64,000 bases of DNA, taken from contig NZ_JAUSZN010000001.1 of assembly GCF_030817595.1 (NCBI RefSeq), positions 4,056,001 to 4,120,000 of the forward strand. The letters run 5' to 3'. Each line of letters opens with the position of its first letter. The stretch's first letter is position 1. The DNA is from Neobacillus niacini. Lineage in GTDB: Bacteria > Bacillota > Bacilli > Bacillales > Cytobacillaceae. A model generated the notes under the pieces. It saw nothing but the letters and a program-made list of their open reading frames with translations. It made no database searches and was not told the DNA's origin. Positions 54,608-64,000 of this stretch are shown here, piece after piece. The position numbers were made by a program, and so were the translations under genes.

Positions 54608-54648
54608 TAAAAAACAAGAAGCCCCCTCTCCAATCGGAGAAAGGGGTT
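54608..54648 (-). terminator. Terminator of aceA
   Basis: On the minus strand CCCCTTTCTCC pairs with GGAGAGGGGG around a short loop (small bulge) and is followed by Ts. Confidence 0.8.
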
Positions 54649-54660
54649 CATACCATTCTA

Positions 54661-55938
54661 TTATTTTGTAAACTGTTCTTCCTCTGTTGATCCTTTTAAC
54701 GCGGTTGTGGAGGATGTTCCGCCTGTAATCACCATGGACACTTGGTCAAAGTAGCCTGTTCCTACTTCACGCTGGTGTCTTGTTGCGGTGTAGCCGTATT
54801 GCTCGCTGTCGAACTCAGCTTGCTGCAATTCAGAGTATGCCGCCATACCGCGCTCTTTGTAGCCGCGTGCTAGTTCAAACATACTGTGATTCAGGGCATG
54901 GAAGCCAGCAAGGGTAACGAATTGGAATTTGTAGCCCATTTTTCCAAGCTCTTGCTGGAATTTGGCAATGGTATCTTGATCGAGTTTCTTCTTCCAGTTG
55001 AAGGAAGGCGAGCAGTTATAAGCAAGCATTTTTCCAGGGAACTTCTCATGAATCGCTTCAGCAAAACGTCTTGCCTCTTCAATGTTTGGCTCAGATGTTT
55101 CACACCAGATTAAATCTGCATATGGTGCATATGCTAAGCCGCGGGCAATCGCCTGATCAAGTCCTGCCTTAGTACGGAAAAAGCCTTCTGCAGTGCGCTC
55201 ACCTGTAATGAACGGTGCGTCGTTCATATCAATATCACTTGTAATTAAATCAGCAGCATTTGCGTCAGTACGGGCAACTAATACAGTTGGAACTCCCATT
55301 ACATCAGCAGCTAAACGAGCCGCAATTAGGTTACGAACCGCTGTTTGTGTTGGCAGTAAGACTTTACCTCCCAAATGACCACACTTTTTCTCAGAAGAAA
55401 GCTGATCCTCAAAGTGGACACCTGCTGCTCCTGCTTCAATCATACCCTTCATTAACTCGAAACAGTTTAACTGACCGCCGAAGCCTGCCTCTGCATCCGC
55501 AACAATCGGAACAAACCAGTCGATAGAATTATCGCCTTCTGAATGGGTGATTTGGTCAGCACGTTGTAGTGCTTGATTAATTCGTTTTACTACACTCGGT
55601 ACGCTGTTTGCTGGATATAAGCTTTGGTCTGGATACATATGTCCAGATAGGTTGGCATCCGCTGCAACCTGCCATCCGCTTAGGTAAATGGCTTTTAATC
55701 CTGCTTTAACCTGCTGAACTGCTTGATTTCCTGTTAGTGCGCCTAAAGCATTAATGTATTCTTCTTCATTCATTTGCTTCCAAAGCTTTTCTGCTCCACG
55801 TCTAGCCAATGTATGCTCGATATCAAGCGATCCACGAAGCTTGATAACATCCTCAGCACTATATGGTCTAGTAATGCCATTCCATCGTTTATCCATTTCC
55901 CAGCTTTCTTGTAATGCCTTCGCTCTTGAATTTGTCAT
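54661..55938 (-). CDS. aceA: Isocitrate lyase
   Basis: 425 residues. Catalytic motif KKCGHLGG (184-191) with C186, plus the family start ([19 protein letters not shown]) and WCETSEP. It splits isocitrate to glyoxylate and succinate. Second gene of an aceB-aceA operon, 33 bases after aceB. AGGAGG lies before the ATG. Confidence 0.96.
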   Translation of the reverse strand: MTNSRAKALQESWEMDKRWNGITRPYSAEDVIKLRGSLDIEHTLARRGAEKLWKQMNEEEYINALGALTGNQAVQQVKAGLKAIYLSGWQVAADANLSGHMYPDQSLYPANSVPSVVKRINQALQRADQITHSEGDNSIDWFVPIVADAEAGFGGQLNCFELMKGMIEAGAAGVHFEDQLSSEKKCGHLGGKVLLPTQTAVRNLIAARLAADVMGVPTVLVARTDANAADLITSDIDMNDAPFITGERTAEGFFRTKAGLDQAIARGLAYAPYADLIWCETSEPNIEEARRFAEAIHEKFPGKMLAYNCSPSFNWKKKLDQDTIAKFQQELGKMGYKFQFVTLAGFHALNHSMFELARGYKERGMAAYSELQQAEFDSEQYGYTATRHQREVGTGYFDQVSMVITGGTSSTTALKGSTEEEQFTK

Positions 55939-55971
55939 TTTAAATTCCTCCTATTAATCTATTAAAATTTT

Positions 55972-57564
55972 TCATAAAAGCGTATATCCAGGTAATGTTA
56001 AAAACTCTACAAATACATCATTTATAATCAAGCTGTCAAACAGCTCAACTGCTTCCGTAAAACGTCCAGTTTTATAGGCTTTATCGCCAATTTCCTGCTT
56101 TATTTTTTCTAATTCTTCAGCCTTATAGTGCTCATACATTTCAAACGTTACTTTTCTTCCATCCGCTAACACACCCTTCGGATGACGGATCCACTGCCAA
56201 ACTTGAGCCCTTGAGATTTCAGCAGTTGCTGCGTCCTCCATTAAGTTGTGAATGGGTGCAGCTCCTCTTCCCGATAACCAGGAAGCAATATATTGAATCC
56301 CGACATTAATATTAGTGCGGACCCCTTCTTCGGTAATCTTACCGCTAGGTGACTCAAGTAAATCACTGGCAGTTATCGTAATCTTTTGCTGTTTGGTTGT
56401 ATGAATCTGGTTGGCTACTGGCATTTCTCTATCAAATACTTCAAGCGCTACTGGCACCAAACCGGGGTGTGCTACCCATGTACCATCATGACCATCCCGT
56501 ACTTCTCGCTCTTTATCAGCTCGAACCTTCGCAAATGCTTCCTCGTTTGCCTGCGTATTGTCACGAATAGGTATTTGCGCTGCCATCCCTCCAATTGCCG
56601 GAGCCTTCCTGCGATGACAAGTTTGAATGGTAAGCAATGAATAGGAACGCATAAATGGTACAGTCATTGTTACCTGGGATCGATCCGGCAGAATGATACT
56701 TTCATGGTTACGAAGCTTTTTTAAGTAACTAAAAATATAATCCCATCTGCCGCAGTTCAATCCTGCTGAGTGCTCTTTCAATTCGAATAAAATTTCATTC
56801 ATTTCAAATGCCGCCATTATCGTTTCAATTAAGACTGTCGCTTTAATGGTTCCTTGAGCAATTCCAAGCCTGTTTTGCGAAAAAATAAAAACATCATTCC
56901 ACAGCCGTGCTTCTAAATGGCTTTCTAGCTTTGGCAGGTAAAAATATGGACCTGTTCGTCTTGCCAGAAGATGTTTTACATTGTGGAAAAAGTACATTCC
57001 AAAATCAAAAAAGCTCCCAGAAATAGGCTTGCCACTAAGCAGCACATGTTTCTCTTCTAAATGAAGTCCGCGCGGTCTTACAAACAGGACGGCCGTTTCT
57101 TCATTTAGCACATATCTTTTTCCATTTTGATTTTCATAGGAAATCGTCCGATTTACTGCGTCCCTTAAGTTGATTTGTCCTTCGACGATATTTTCCCAGG
57201 TGGGTGAAGTAGCATCTTCACAATCTGCCATAAAAACTTTTGCACCCGAATTTAGAGCGTTGATGACCATCTTTCTATCGGTGGGTCCGGTAATCTCTAC
57301 ACGGCGATCGTGAAGGTCTTTTGGTAATGGCGCAATCGTCCAGTCGCCATTACGAATTTGCTTTGTTTCGGGTAGGAAATCCGGAAGAGATCCATTATTG
57401 ATTTCCTCTTGGCGTTTTTGCCTGTACTGTAACAGTTCAATTCGCCTTGCTCCAAATTTTTGTTCCAGCTCCTCAATAAACTTCAGCGCCTCGGGTGTTA
57501 AAATCTCATCGTAGTGTGCTTTAAGAGCTCCATCTACTTCAATACCTGTTGTTTGCGTTGACAT
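55972..57564 (-). CDS. aceB: Malate synthase A
   Basis: 530 residues. It contains [34 protein letters not shown] and [41 protein letters not shown], the malate synthase signature region. It condenses glyoxylate with acetyl-CoA. Together with aceA it allows growth on acetate or fatty acids. GAGGTG lies before the ATG. Confidence 0.96.
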   Translation of the reverse strand: MSTQTTGIEVDGALKAHYDEILTPEALKFIEELEQKFGARRIELLQYRQKRQEEINNGSLPDFLPETKQIRNGDWTIAPLPKDLHDRRVEITGPTDRKMVINALNSGAKVFMADCEDATSPTWENIVEGQINLRDAVNRTISYENQNGKRYVLNEETAVLFVRPRGLHLEEKHVLLSGKPISGSFFDFGMYFFHNVKHLLARRTGPYFYLPKLESHLEARLWNDVFIFSQNRLGIAQGTIKATVLIETIMAAFEMNEILFELKEHSAGLNCGRWDYIFSYLKKLRNHESIILPDRSQVTMTVPFMRSYSLLTIQTCHRRKAPAIGGMAAQIPIRDNTQANEEAFAKVRADKEREVRDGHDGTWVAHPGLVPVALEVFDREMPVANQIHTTKQQKITITASDLLESPSGKITEEGVRTNINVGIQYIASWLSGRGAAPIHNLMEDAATAEISRAQVWQWIRHPKGVLADGRKVTFEMYEHYKAEELEKIKQEIGDKAYKTGRFTEAVELFDSLIINDVFVEFLTLPGYTLL

Positions 57565-57587
57565 GGACTAATTCACCTCTTTGTTAT

Positions 57588-57624
57588 AATACAGTGTATT
57601 ACTATGTGTTGTATTATATAACAC
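57588..57624 (-). promoter_or_regulatory. Palindromes at the aceBA promoter
   Basis: AATACA-G-TGTATT (57588-57600) and GTGTT-9-AACAC (57606-57624) are inverted repeats. On the minus strand a TATAAT at 57613-57618 lies within the second and is a probable -10 box. They look like regulator sites; the regulator is unknown. Confidence 0.45.
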
Positions 57625-57830
57625 GATATTTAAAAAAGGAACTATTTTTCAGAAAATTTTATAAAAATAGGTAAAATAATACATAATACCTATATTTTTA
57701 AAAAGACTGTGTTAAATTTGACTGCTGATTCTCCACTCCATTATAGAAAGCTTCTTTAAATAATCACCGTAGTTACAGGCGGTCTCTGCCTGTCACATGG
57801 CACTTTGCGGACCCTAGAGCGCGAATGGGA

Positions 57831-58030
57831 GCCTTGGATTATTGGCACTATCCCGGCCTGATTGTTACGATAATTGGAGGAAGCCTTGGATTATCGGCAC
57901 CATCCTGCCCTAATTGTTACGATAATTGGGGGAGCCTTGGATTATTGGCACAATCCTGGCCTAATTGTTACGATAATTAGGGAAACAAAGTTTTATCGGC
58001 ACAATCCCGGTCAGGTTGTTACCGTACGTA
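57831..58030. repeat. 51-52-bp tandem array, four units
   Basis: GCCTTGGATTATTGGCAC-type units begin at 57831, 57883, 57934 and about 57985 (the last diverged). Within units ATTATCG and CGATAAT can pair. It lies between the aceB start and the GH15-like gene 3' end. The remaining bases of the 600-base gap show nothing. Confidence 0.85.
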
Positions 58031-58127
58031 ATTTGGTGACCTTGGATATTCGGGGATCTTCGTGCCTTCCGCTCCATCCAATCAATAGGTGCAAATCAAC
58101 AATTTCCTTTCATACAGCCTAAAAAAA

Positions 58128-58158
58128 AGAGACTGTTGAAGTTATCAACAGCCTCTTC
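58128..58158 (-). terminator. Terminator of the GH15-like gene
   Basis: On the minus strand AAGAGGCTGTTGA pairs with TCAACAGTCTCTT (one mismatch) and is followed by TTTTTTT. Confidence 0.88.
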
Positions 58159-58161
58159 TTA

Positions 58162-59211
58162 TTACATTAATCCTTCATATCGCTCTTTAGCTAGGATATA
58201 CATAGCACTTCCCCATCCCAATGGGGTATTAGTGTTGTACTTTTCCGATTGGGCAAAATACAATTCGGGTAAGCTGCCATCAGGAAGCATTACATTTTCG
58301 GTTTGAGCTATATACTGTTTAGCCTTTTTGACATTACCTAATTCTAAATGGCATAATGCCAGCCATGGCAATCCAAATGTCCACTCTGCCTCAGTACCAT
58401 AATAAAAAGATAAATCGTGATGCCTTCCTTCATGTTCAATCGTTGAATAATAGGAATCTCCCTTGTAGCGGATTACCCCTCGTTCCCGTAAAAGGTTCGT
58501 TTCAATTCGGTCGACAACCACTTTTGCTTCTTCGCCTGCCAATACCCGGTACGGATAGATTAAACTTAATTGAGCTAAGTCAAATGGGCGCTGGTTACTT
58601 TCATGTGGGAAGATATTTGATAGAGTTTCAAAGCCATTCGTAATCCATTCACCGGGAACAAATACGATGTCTCTTACTGCTTGAAGACCAGCAACACATG
58701 CCCCCACTGAGCTTGAATGGACCTCTTTCCATTCCTCCCACATCCCATTATCCTCGTCCTCCCAATATCGAACACACCCTAAATAGCCAACAAGCTTTTG
58801 AACAATTTCATGATCCTTTGCATCTCGAATAATCCTTTTACCCCTCTGTTGACCCATTCCAATCCCCCATAGTATCGCTCCAATGGCATCATGCTGTGCA
58901 TGTCCCCATGGGGTATCCATTTCCCTTACTTCGGAAGCAGAATACCTCGAATGAAGGTATTCCCATTGCTCTCTCGGTCTTTGAACGGTATGAATATCCA
59001 GTTTCCATTCGTATTCTCTAAATAAGTCCAAAATTCGATGATAGGTCAATTCATAAATTTGATTATTTTGCTTTAAATAAGGCAGTGACATATAAAAAGA
59101 ATCCCGTAACCAAACATACTGATAATCCTGGGACGAAGAAGCTAAATACAAACCATGCGGCAAACGTAACTGATCTAGGATTTGATAGCTATTGCTTATT
59201 TTTTCGTTCAT
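58162..59211 (-). CDS. Glycoside hydrolase family 15-like protein
   Basis: 349 residues, alpha/alpha-barrel type. Conserved pieces are YQYVWLRDSFYMSLPYL, DTPWGHAQHDAIGAILWGI, WEEWKEVHSSSVGACVAGLQAVRD and PLGWGSAMYILA, as in the GH15 (glucoamylase and phosphorylase kinase) superfamily. Substrate unknown; no signal peptide, so cytoplasmic. GAGGG lies before the ATG. Confidence 0.8.
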   Translation of the reverse strand: MNEKISNSYQILDQLRLPHGLYLASSSQDYQYVWLRDSFYMSLPYLKQNNQIYELTYHRILDLFREYEWKLDIHTVQRPREQWEYLHSRYSASEVREMDTPWGHAQHDAIGAILWGIGMGQQRGKRIIRDAKDHEIVQKLVGYLGCVRYWEDEDNGMWEEWKEVHSSSVGACVAGLQAVRDIVFVPGEWITNGFETLSNIFPHESNQRPFDLAQLSLIYPYRVLAGEEAKVVVDRIETNLLRERGVIRYKGDSYYSTIEHEGRHHDLSFYYGTEAEWTFGLPWLALCHLELGNVKKAKQYIAQTENVMLPDGSLPELYFAQSEKYNTNTPLGWGSAMYILAKERYEGLM

Positions 59212-59370
59212 AATTCACCCTCGCAGCTTTTTTCTATCTTTCTAGCCATTTGGTGAACTTTTTATACAAAAAAAATGATGTATAAACTATCAAATATTTG
59301 CCCATGCTGATGCTATAGAAATAGATTAGGAGACTAGGGAAGGAAAAATCAAAATGGGGAGTGAGCATTC

Positions 59371-59547
59371 ATGAGCGTAGATGAATTAAACAAGATTATT
59401 GCTGTAAAAAAGATGGACTTAGAGGAATGTGAGCATGAACTTAATAATCGATATTACCCTTCGATTGTAAGAATAGCGATGATGAATTACATTATAAATC
59501 TACAAGAACAATTAGAGGAGTACGATAACGACGTGATAAATTTGTAA
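59371..59547 (+). CDS. 58-residue hypothetical protein
   Basis: MSVDELNKIIAVKKMDLEEC continuing to VRIAMMNYIINLQEQLEEY. Helical, acidic, possibly a coiled coil. GGGGAGTGAG lies 6 bases before the ATG. It is convergent with sirC and shares its terminator. The size and helical form recall Spo0E-like small proteins, but the SQELD motif is absent. Confidence 0.65.
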   Translation: MSVDELNKIIAVKKMDLEECEHELNNRYYPSIVRIAMMNYIINLQEQLEEYDNDVINL

Positions 59548-59580
59548 AAAAATGACGTGTGGGGTTCACACGTCATTTCT
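59548..59580. terminator. Bidirectional terminator
   Basis: AATGACGTGTG pairs perfectly with CACACGTCATT around 5 bases, with A and T runs on the two sides. Confidence 0.92.
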
Positions 59581-60192
59581 TGTGTTTTGCAATAACCGTA
59601 AAAAGTCAGCTTCACGATTCTTACTATTCAAGAACTCTCGACCAGCAATTGCGGATAATATTTTTCCTTTTCTCGAGGCATCGTTCACTTCTTTCAAAAC
59701 TCGCTGCCGGGCTGAAAATAAAAATTCTAGATACTCGTCAAATCCTTCATCAAATTGCTGTTCCAGCTGTTCCCTTATTTTCCTAGCCAAGGTTGGACTG
59801 GCTCCGCCTGTTGATACCGTAATACTCAATCGTCCCCGCTGAATATGTGAGGGTACATGAAAATCCGATCCTTCCGGGTCATCAGCAATGGTGACAAGCT
59901 GTTGGTCACTCGCCGCCATTTTTATAGACTGATTTAACTCATTGTCGTTCGTTGCGGCAAAAATTAAGAACGCATCCTCCACGTCTTCTTTTGAAAAGGA
60001 TTTTTCATGCCACTCTATACTTCCGCTGCTAGCTAACTTTATAAGTTCATCTGTGGCATTGGGGCTAATCACAGTGATAAGTGAGCCCGTACCAAGCAGT
60101 CCGGTAACTTTCCGTTCTGCCACTTTGCCGCCGCCTACAACGACTATCTTTTTACCCTCTAGCCTTAACATAATCGGATAATTCGAATTCAA
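59566..60192 (-). CDS. sirC: Precorrin-2 dehydrogenase / sirohydrochlorin ferrochelatase-type (SirC, YlnF)
   Basis: 208 residues. Rossmann domain with KIVVVGGGKVAERKVTGLL, then AATNDNELNQ, FHVPSHIQRGRLSITVSTGGASPTLARKIRE. It oxidises precorrin-2 to sirohydrochlorin in siroheme synthesis. TTG start with GGCGGGG 7 bases upstream. It follows nasF in the operon. Its SirB ferrochelatase partner is not in the window. Confidence 0.92.
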   Translation of the reverse strand: MNSNYPIMLRLEGKKIVVVGGGKVAERKVTGLLGTGSLITVISPNATDELIKLASSGSIEWHEKSFSKEDVEDAFLIFAATNDNELNQSIKMAASDQQLVTIADDPEGSDFHVPSHIQRGRLSITVSTGGASPTLARKIREQLEQQFDEGFDEYLEFLFSARQRVLKEVNDASRKGKILSAIAGREFLNSKNREADFLRLLQNTRNDV

Positions 60193-60210
60193 GCATACAC
60201 CCCGCCTTTC

Positions 60211-61647
60211 CTAAACAATCGGACACTGGATTAAGTATTCAACCAACGCTTCCCTGGTTGGAGAAACCGGCATTCCAGCTGTTACTAGACCAACACGTTC
60301 AACTTGCTCTTTTGTATGCTGCCCCATGCAAACCACTTGGACATCTTTTAAAAGGTCGAAAACGTCGATACCGCATTTCTTTAAGCCTTCGATAAATACG
60401 CCCACCGATGCCCCGCTTGGAAATAGCATCGTATTCACTTCTGCTTCCTCAAGCATTCGTTGAAAAATTGGCAGGAATTGCTGGTCGAGCTCTTTTTTAC
60501 TCGTGACTAAGAAATCAGCATGTTCAACCTCAAAGTTACGATCTTCTCCGACCACCAGCAAGCTTCCTTCTTGCGGCATGTCCTCGATGAGGCTAGCGAT
60601 AAATCCACGTTCTTTTAAGGCATTAATAGATTTGCTAGAGCCGCCATAGAAATCAGCCTTTATTTTTCGAATATCGATGCCCTTTTCAATAACCGCCTGA
60701 AATAATTCTCCAATACTTTCAGGGGATGTGAACAATATTTTATCGTAATTTGTGACATTCCCTACCTCAACAGGTAAAATCGTCTTTTTCCATTTTGGAA
60801 ATTCGATTACATCCGCACCCTGTTCCATTAATTCCTTTGCCAAACCGCTGGCACCTTCACTAGTACGGGCTAGGAGAATTTGTCTGCCGTATAATGGCAT
60901 TTTTTCAAACCAAATAATTTTTTCACGAAGGGATATAACCTCTCCCACAAGGATGATCGACGGGTTGCTAAACTTAGCCTCTAGAACCTTTTTAGAGATA
61001 TCACTTAAGGTCCCTTGAAGGGTTTTCTGGCGGCCAAATGTGCCCCAGTGAATTAAAATAACCGGAGTGCTTGAAGGCTTTCCGTGAGCGATCAGATTTT
61101 CACAGATAAACGGCAGATTCCCAACACCCATGTAAAAAGCAATGGTATCGACTCCGCGGACAAGACCTTCCCAATCAAGCATAGGTTTGCCATCAGTAGA
61201 TTTATCATGCGCTGTAACGACAGCAAACGATTCAGCATGCTCACGGTGGGTAACAGGAATTCCTGCATAAAGGGGGGCTGCAATCCCCGATGAAATGCCA
61301 GGAACTATTTCAAATGGAATTTGATAGAGAGCAAGAGCAGCCGCTTCTTCACCAACGCGGCCAAAAACACCAGGATCTCCGCCTTTTAACCGAACCACCA
61401 CTTTACCTTCCAGCGCCTTTTGTACTAAAAGGTCATTGATATTCTCTTGGCGTAATGTATGCCGCTCAGGTAATTTTCCGCAGTAAATCAGCTCGCAATC
61501 AGCTGGAGCAAATTCCAATAGCTTTGGATTGGCAAGCCGGTCATATAAAATGACTTCAGCCTGCTTAATTGCCTCCAAACCTTTTACCGTAATCAATCGA
61601 ACGTCCCCTGGCCCTGCTCCTACTAAAAATACTTTTCCTGATTCCAT
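60211..61647 (-). CDS. nasF: Uroporphyrinogen-III C-methyltransferase fused to a HemD-like domain (NasF)
   Basis: 478 residues (B. subtilis NasF about 483). Residues 1-240 are SUMT: VFLVGAGPGDVRLITVKG, RLKGGDPGVFGR and PGISSGIAAPLYAGIPVTHR. Residues 250-478 look like uroporphyrinogen-III synthase (GRQILLARTSEGASGLAKEL, LFTSPESIGELF, VCMGQHTKEQVERVG). It makes precorrin-2 for the siroheme of nitrite reductase. Confidence 0.94.
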   Translation of the reverse strand: MESGKVFLVGAGPGDVRLITVKGLEAIKQAEVILYDRLANPKLLEFAPADCELIYCGKLPERHTLRQENINDLLVQKALEGKVVVRLKGGDPGVFGRVGEEAAALALYQIPFEIVPGISSGIAAPLYAGIPVTHREHAESFAVVTAHDKSTDGKPMLDWEGLVRGVDTIAFYMGVGNLPFICENLIAHGKPSSTPVILIHWGTFGRQKTLQGTLSDISKKVLEAKFSNPSIILVGEVISLREKIIWFEKMPLYGRQILLARTSEGASGLAKELMEQGADVIEFPKWKKTILPVEVGNVTNYDKILFTSPESIGELFQAVIEKGIDIRKIKADFYGGSSKSINALKERGFIASLIEDMPQEGSLLVVGEDRNFEVEHADFLVTSKKELDQQFLPIFQRMLEEAEVNTMLFPSGASVGVFIEGLKKCGIDVFDLLKDVQVVCMGQHTKEQVERVGLVTAGMPVSPTREALVEYLIQCPIV

Positions 61648-61671
61648 CCTGCAGCCATCCTTCCAATCTCT

Positions 61672-61992
61672 TTATATAATAATATAAACGTTATCCGCTT
61701 CGACTTCCACTTGATAGGTTTTAACTTGCCCTTCGTCTGGTGCCTGTACCTTTCCGTCTACCAAGGAAATCTTCCAATCATACACTGGGCAGAAAACATA
61801 TTCACCGCTTACTAGCCCTTCCGTTAAGACTCCGCCTTTTGGATGTGGACTTCGATTTTCAATACCGTATACCTTACCATTTGTTACTTTAAATAAGGCG
61901 ACTTCCTCATCATTCATTTTTACGGAATATCCGGACCTAACTTGAAGGTCAGAATAATTAGCAACTAGAGTACGAGTTTTTGTTTCGATCAT
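61672..61992 (-). CDS. nasE: Assimilatory nitrite reductase small subunit
   Basis: 106 residues, Rieske-like fold, NirD family. The two Rieske ligand pairs are not complete: SPHPKG lacks the first Cys and CPVYDW lacks the final His, which is normal for NirD proteins that do not bind a cluster. It lies 7 bases from nasD. Confidence 0.93.
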   Translation of the reverse strand: MIETKTRTLVANYSDLQVRSGYSVKMNDEEVALFKVTNGKVYGIENRSPHPKGGVLTEGLVSGEYVFCPVYDWKISLVDGKVQAPDEGQVKTYQVEVEADNVYIII

Positions 61993-61998
61993 TTATTA

Positions 61999-64000
61999 TC
62001 ACTCTCCAGCCTTAACAGTGTGTTTTGTGTAGTATTTATCTTTAATTTCTTCACTTTCAATTGCCTCGTTCCAAGGCTCAATGTATTTCTTTAACGTTTG
62101 ATCCATACGCTCATTTAATTCTTTTCTAGTTTCTGCGTTTGCTAGGACTTCCTTTACATGCTCTAAACCAACACGCTCTACCCACTTGGAAGTACGCTCT
62201 AAGTAATTTGCTGTTTCACGATAGTATTGTAGGTACGCTCCGGTCATTTCCATTACATCCGCTTCTGTTTTCACTGTAGCTAAAAGGTCACCTGCACGAA
62301 GGTCTACACCCCCATTACCGGCCACATAAATTTCCCAGCCGCCATCGATTCCAACAAAACCGATATCCTTAATTCCAGCCTCTGAACAGTTTCTAGGGCA
62401 TGCTGACACACCCATTTTTACTTTATGAGGAGTATCAAGACGTTCAAATTTCTTCTCTAGTTCAATTCCCAATGACATAGAATCCTGGGTTCCGTAGCGG
62501 CAGAACTGTGCTCCCACACAAGTTTTGACAGTGCGAAGTGTTTTTCCATATGCATAGCCGGATGGCATGTCCAGCTCTTCCCACATGCTAGGAAGGTCTT
62601 CTTTTTTGACTCCGAACAAGCCAATCCGCTGTCCTCCAGTTAGTTTTACAAGTGGAACCTCATACTTTTCAGCGACTTCGGCAATCTTTTTCAAGTCGGC
62701 AGCAGTTGTTACACCTCCATACATTCTTGGTACAACTGAGTATGTTCCATCCTTTTGGATATTGGCGTGCATTTTTTCATTTACAAGACGGGAGTCACGG
62801 TCATCCTTATACTCATCCATGTGAATCATACCTAGATAGTAGTTAATCGCAGGACGGCATTTCGTACAGCCTTCCTCGTTATTCCATTCTAGAACGTTCA
62901 TCACTTCTTTAAGACTCGTTAAGCCCTTTTCTTTAATTTCAGCAACCAACTCTTCACGGCTGATGGTTGTACATCCGCAAATGCTCGTTTTCTGCGCAGC
63001 GGATGCGTCAAATTGATCACCTAGTGTATAAGCTAGAATGTCATTTACCATTGGCTTACAGCGCCCGCAAGAACGTCCGGCATTCGTGCAGTGACTTACT
63101 TGATCAAGAGTTGTCAGACCTTGTGTTTTAATTACTTCAACAATGGCTCCTTTTGTCACGCCATTACAGCCGCACACCAATTCATCATTCGGCATGGAAG
63201 CTATATCACCGCTACCGCCTTCAGCCGAACATTGCGATTCAAAAATGGAGATTCCTGTGATATCTTCCTTTTTTGAAAGCATTCGGAACAATCTAGTGCT
63301 ATCTTTGGTATCACCATAAAGGACAATGCCCACAATCCTATTATCACGGACTAAAACCCGCTTATAGATCCCTTCGTATTCGTTATAGACCATAATTGAT
63401 TTTGTTGTACCATCTTCAAAGATCTCACCTGCTGAGTAAAGGTCTACTCCAGCTACTTTAAGTTGCGTTCCAGTTACGGAGCCTTCATATGGTGCAGCTT
63501 CTTTCCCACAAATTCTTTCAGCAAGGATTTTCCCTTGTTCGTATAAAGGTGCTACTAGGCCGTAAACAATTTCTCTGTGCTCGGCACACTCACCTACTGC
63601 ATACACATTTGGTGCACTTGTTTCCATAAAATCATTAACAACAATTCCACGATTTACATAAATTCCGCTTTCTTTCGCAACCATGGTGTTAGACTTGATC
63701 CCAATGGCCATTACAACAAGGTCCGCTCTTGCAAAAGATCCATCTTTAAAGCGAAGACCCGCAACACGCTCATCACCGATAATTTCAACTGTCTCTTTTT
63801 CCATCAAAAATCTCATGCCTTGAGATTCAAGCTCTGTTTTTAGGAGACTAGAAGCAATTGGATCTAACTGGCGCTCCATTAGACTTGGTATTAAGTGTAC
63901 AACATCAACCTGCATCCCAAGGTTCAGTAATCCTCGCGCTGCTTCAAGTCCAAGGAGCCCGCCTCCAATTACGACTGCCTTTTTATAGTTTTCAGCTGAC
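61999..64000 (-). CDS. nasD: Assimilatory nitrite reductase large subunit (N-terminus beyond window)
   Basis: About 667 residues are visible; the frame stays open to the window end, where it reads YKKAVVIGGGLLGLEAARGLLNLG (an NAD-binding site). Then follow two BFD-like [2Fe-2S] regions (CGCNGVTKG...CGRCKP and CGCTTISREE...CTKCRP) and the sulfite/nitrite reductase domain, with 4Fe-4S/siroheme ligands C-x5-C (CVGAQFC) and C-x3-C (CPRNC). It reduces nitrite to ammonium with NAD(P)H. The operon nasD-nasE-nasF-sirC is complete from here on. Confidence 0.95.
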   Translation of the reverse strand, partial: SAENYKKAVVIGGGLLGLEAARGLLNLGMQVDVVHLIPSLMERQLDPIASSLLKTELESQGMRFLMEKETVEIIGDERVAGLRFKDGSFARADLVVMAIGIKSNTMVAKESGIYVNRGIVVNDFMETSAPNVYAVGECAEHREIVYGLVAPLYEQGKILAERICGKEAAPYEGSVTGTQLKVAGVDLYSAGEIFEDGTTKSIMVYNEYEGIYKRVLVRDNRIVGIVLYGDTKDSTRLFRMLSKKEDITGISIFESQCSAEGGSGDIASMPNDELVCGCNGVTKGAIVEVIKTQGLTTLDQVSHCTNAGRSCGRCKPMVNDILAYTLGDQFDASAAQKTSICGCTTISREELVAEIKEKGLTSLKEVMNVLEWNNEEGCTKCRPAINYYLGMIHMDEYKDDRDSRLVNEKMHANIQKDGTYSVVPRMYGGVTTAADLKKIAEVAEKYEVPLVKLTGGQRIGLFGVKKEDLPSMWEELDMPSGYAYGKTLRTVKTCVGAQFCRYGTQDSMSLGIELEKKFERLDTPHKVKMGVSACPRNCSEAGIKDIGFVGIDGGWEIYVAGNGGVDLRAGDLLATVKTEADVMEMTGAYLQYYRETANYLERTSKWVERVGLEHVKEVLANAETRKELNERMDQTLKKYIEPWNEAIESEEIKDKYYTKHTVKAGE

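Noticed and set aside
54333..54690. Overlapping reading frames rich in SAIRKYF/SASILRHPQ
   Set aside because: They are translations of the 20-bp tandem array, lack ribosome binding sites and run in several frames at once.
57874..58122. 82-codon frame with repeats of DYWHNPGLIVTII
   Set aside because: A by-product of the 52-bp array; no ribosome binding site or domain.
61672..61992. Loss of Rieske ligands in nasE as a sign of decay
   Set aside because: Members of the NirD family normally lack these ligands.

Overview
The window looks like a chromosomal segment of a low-GC Gram-positive spore-former of the family Bacillaceae (Bacillus/Neobacillus type). The evidence is AGGAGG-type ribosome binding sites, frequent TTG and GTG starts, rho-independent terminators behind most operons, an S-box (SAM) riboswitch, and many genes whose closest known relatives are B. 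subtilis genes: yerO-swrC, mrpABCDEFG, yfmM, rlmCD, pncB, dagK (yerQ), opuE, gatCAB and nasDEF. aceA-aceB (glyoxylate shunt) are also present; B. subtilis lacks them but many other Bacillaceae have them. No rRNA, tRNA, prophage or CRISPR was seen.

Layout. 1-4.8 kb: an IclR regulator cut by the window edge, then a TetR regulator divergent from an RND exporter with an operator inside its promoter. 4.9-7.1 kb: a nucleoside transporter and a quinone oxidoreductase. 7.6-13.4 kb: a complete seven-gene Mrp Na+/H+ antiporter operon, divergent from a universal-stress-like gene. 14-16.8 kb: a minimal tyrosine recombinase and small genes. 17-21.5 kb: one very large secreted deacetylase/xylanase. 22.8-27.8 kb: cysK, an ABC-F ATPase, and an ECF sigma factor with its membrane partner. 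29-33.9 kb: a SAM-riboswitch operon (amino-acid ABC transporter plus homocysteine methyltransferase) divergent from a sarcosine-oxidase-like gene. 34-47.4 kb: rlmCD, pncB with a decayed pncA remnant, a secreted GH2 enzyme, diacylglycerol kinase, a five-gene ECF sigma operon, plsY and a thioredoxin-like gene. 47.6-54.3 kb: opuE-type symporter, gatCAB, a lipoprotein and yueI. 54.7-57.6 kb: aceB-aceA. 58-64 kb: a GH15-like protein, then nasD-nasE-nasF-sirC for assimilatory nitrite reduction and siroheme synthesis.

The most unusual content is between the genes. Four intergenic loci (about 7.3, 22.0, 28.0 and 49.2-49.6 kb) carry the same element: an 18-20 bp palindrome centred on AAACGTTT, about 54 bases that differ from copy to copy, and then TTGTCG at a fixed 63.5-64.5 bases from the palindrome centre. 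All eight units point the same way. At 49.2-49.6 kb the palindromes lie at 80, 160 and 80 bp spacing. A second kind of intergenic structure is tandem arrays with 20-bp units (44.9 and 54.4 kb) or 51-52-bp units (22.7, 45.0 and 57.8 kb), some of which can fold into hairpins. Two genes, an ECF sigma factor and a small exported protein, appear to start at AUU and AUA behind near-perfect Shine-Dalgarno sequences. Several genes too short for routine calling are also listed (30, 38 and 58 codons).
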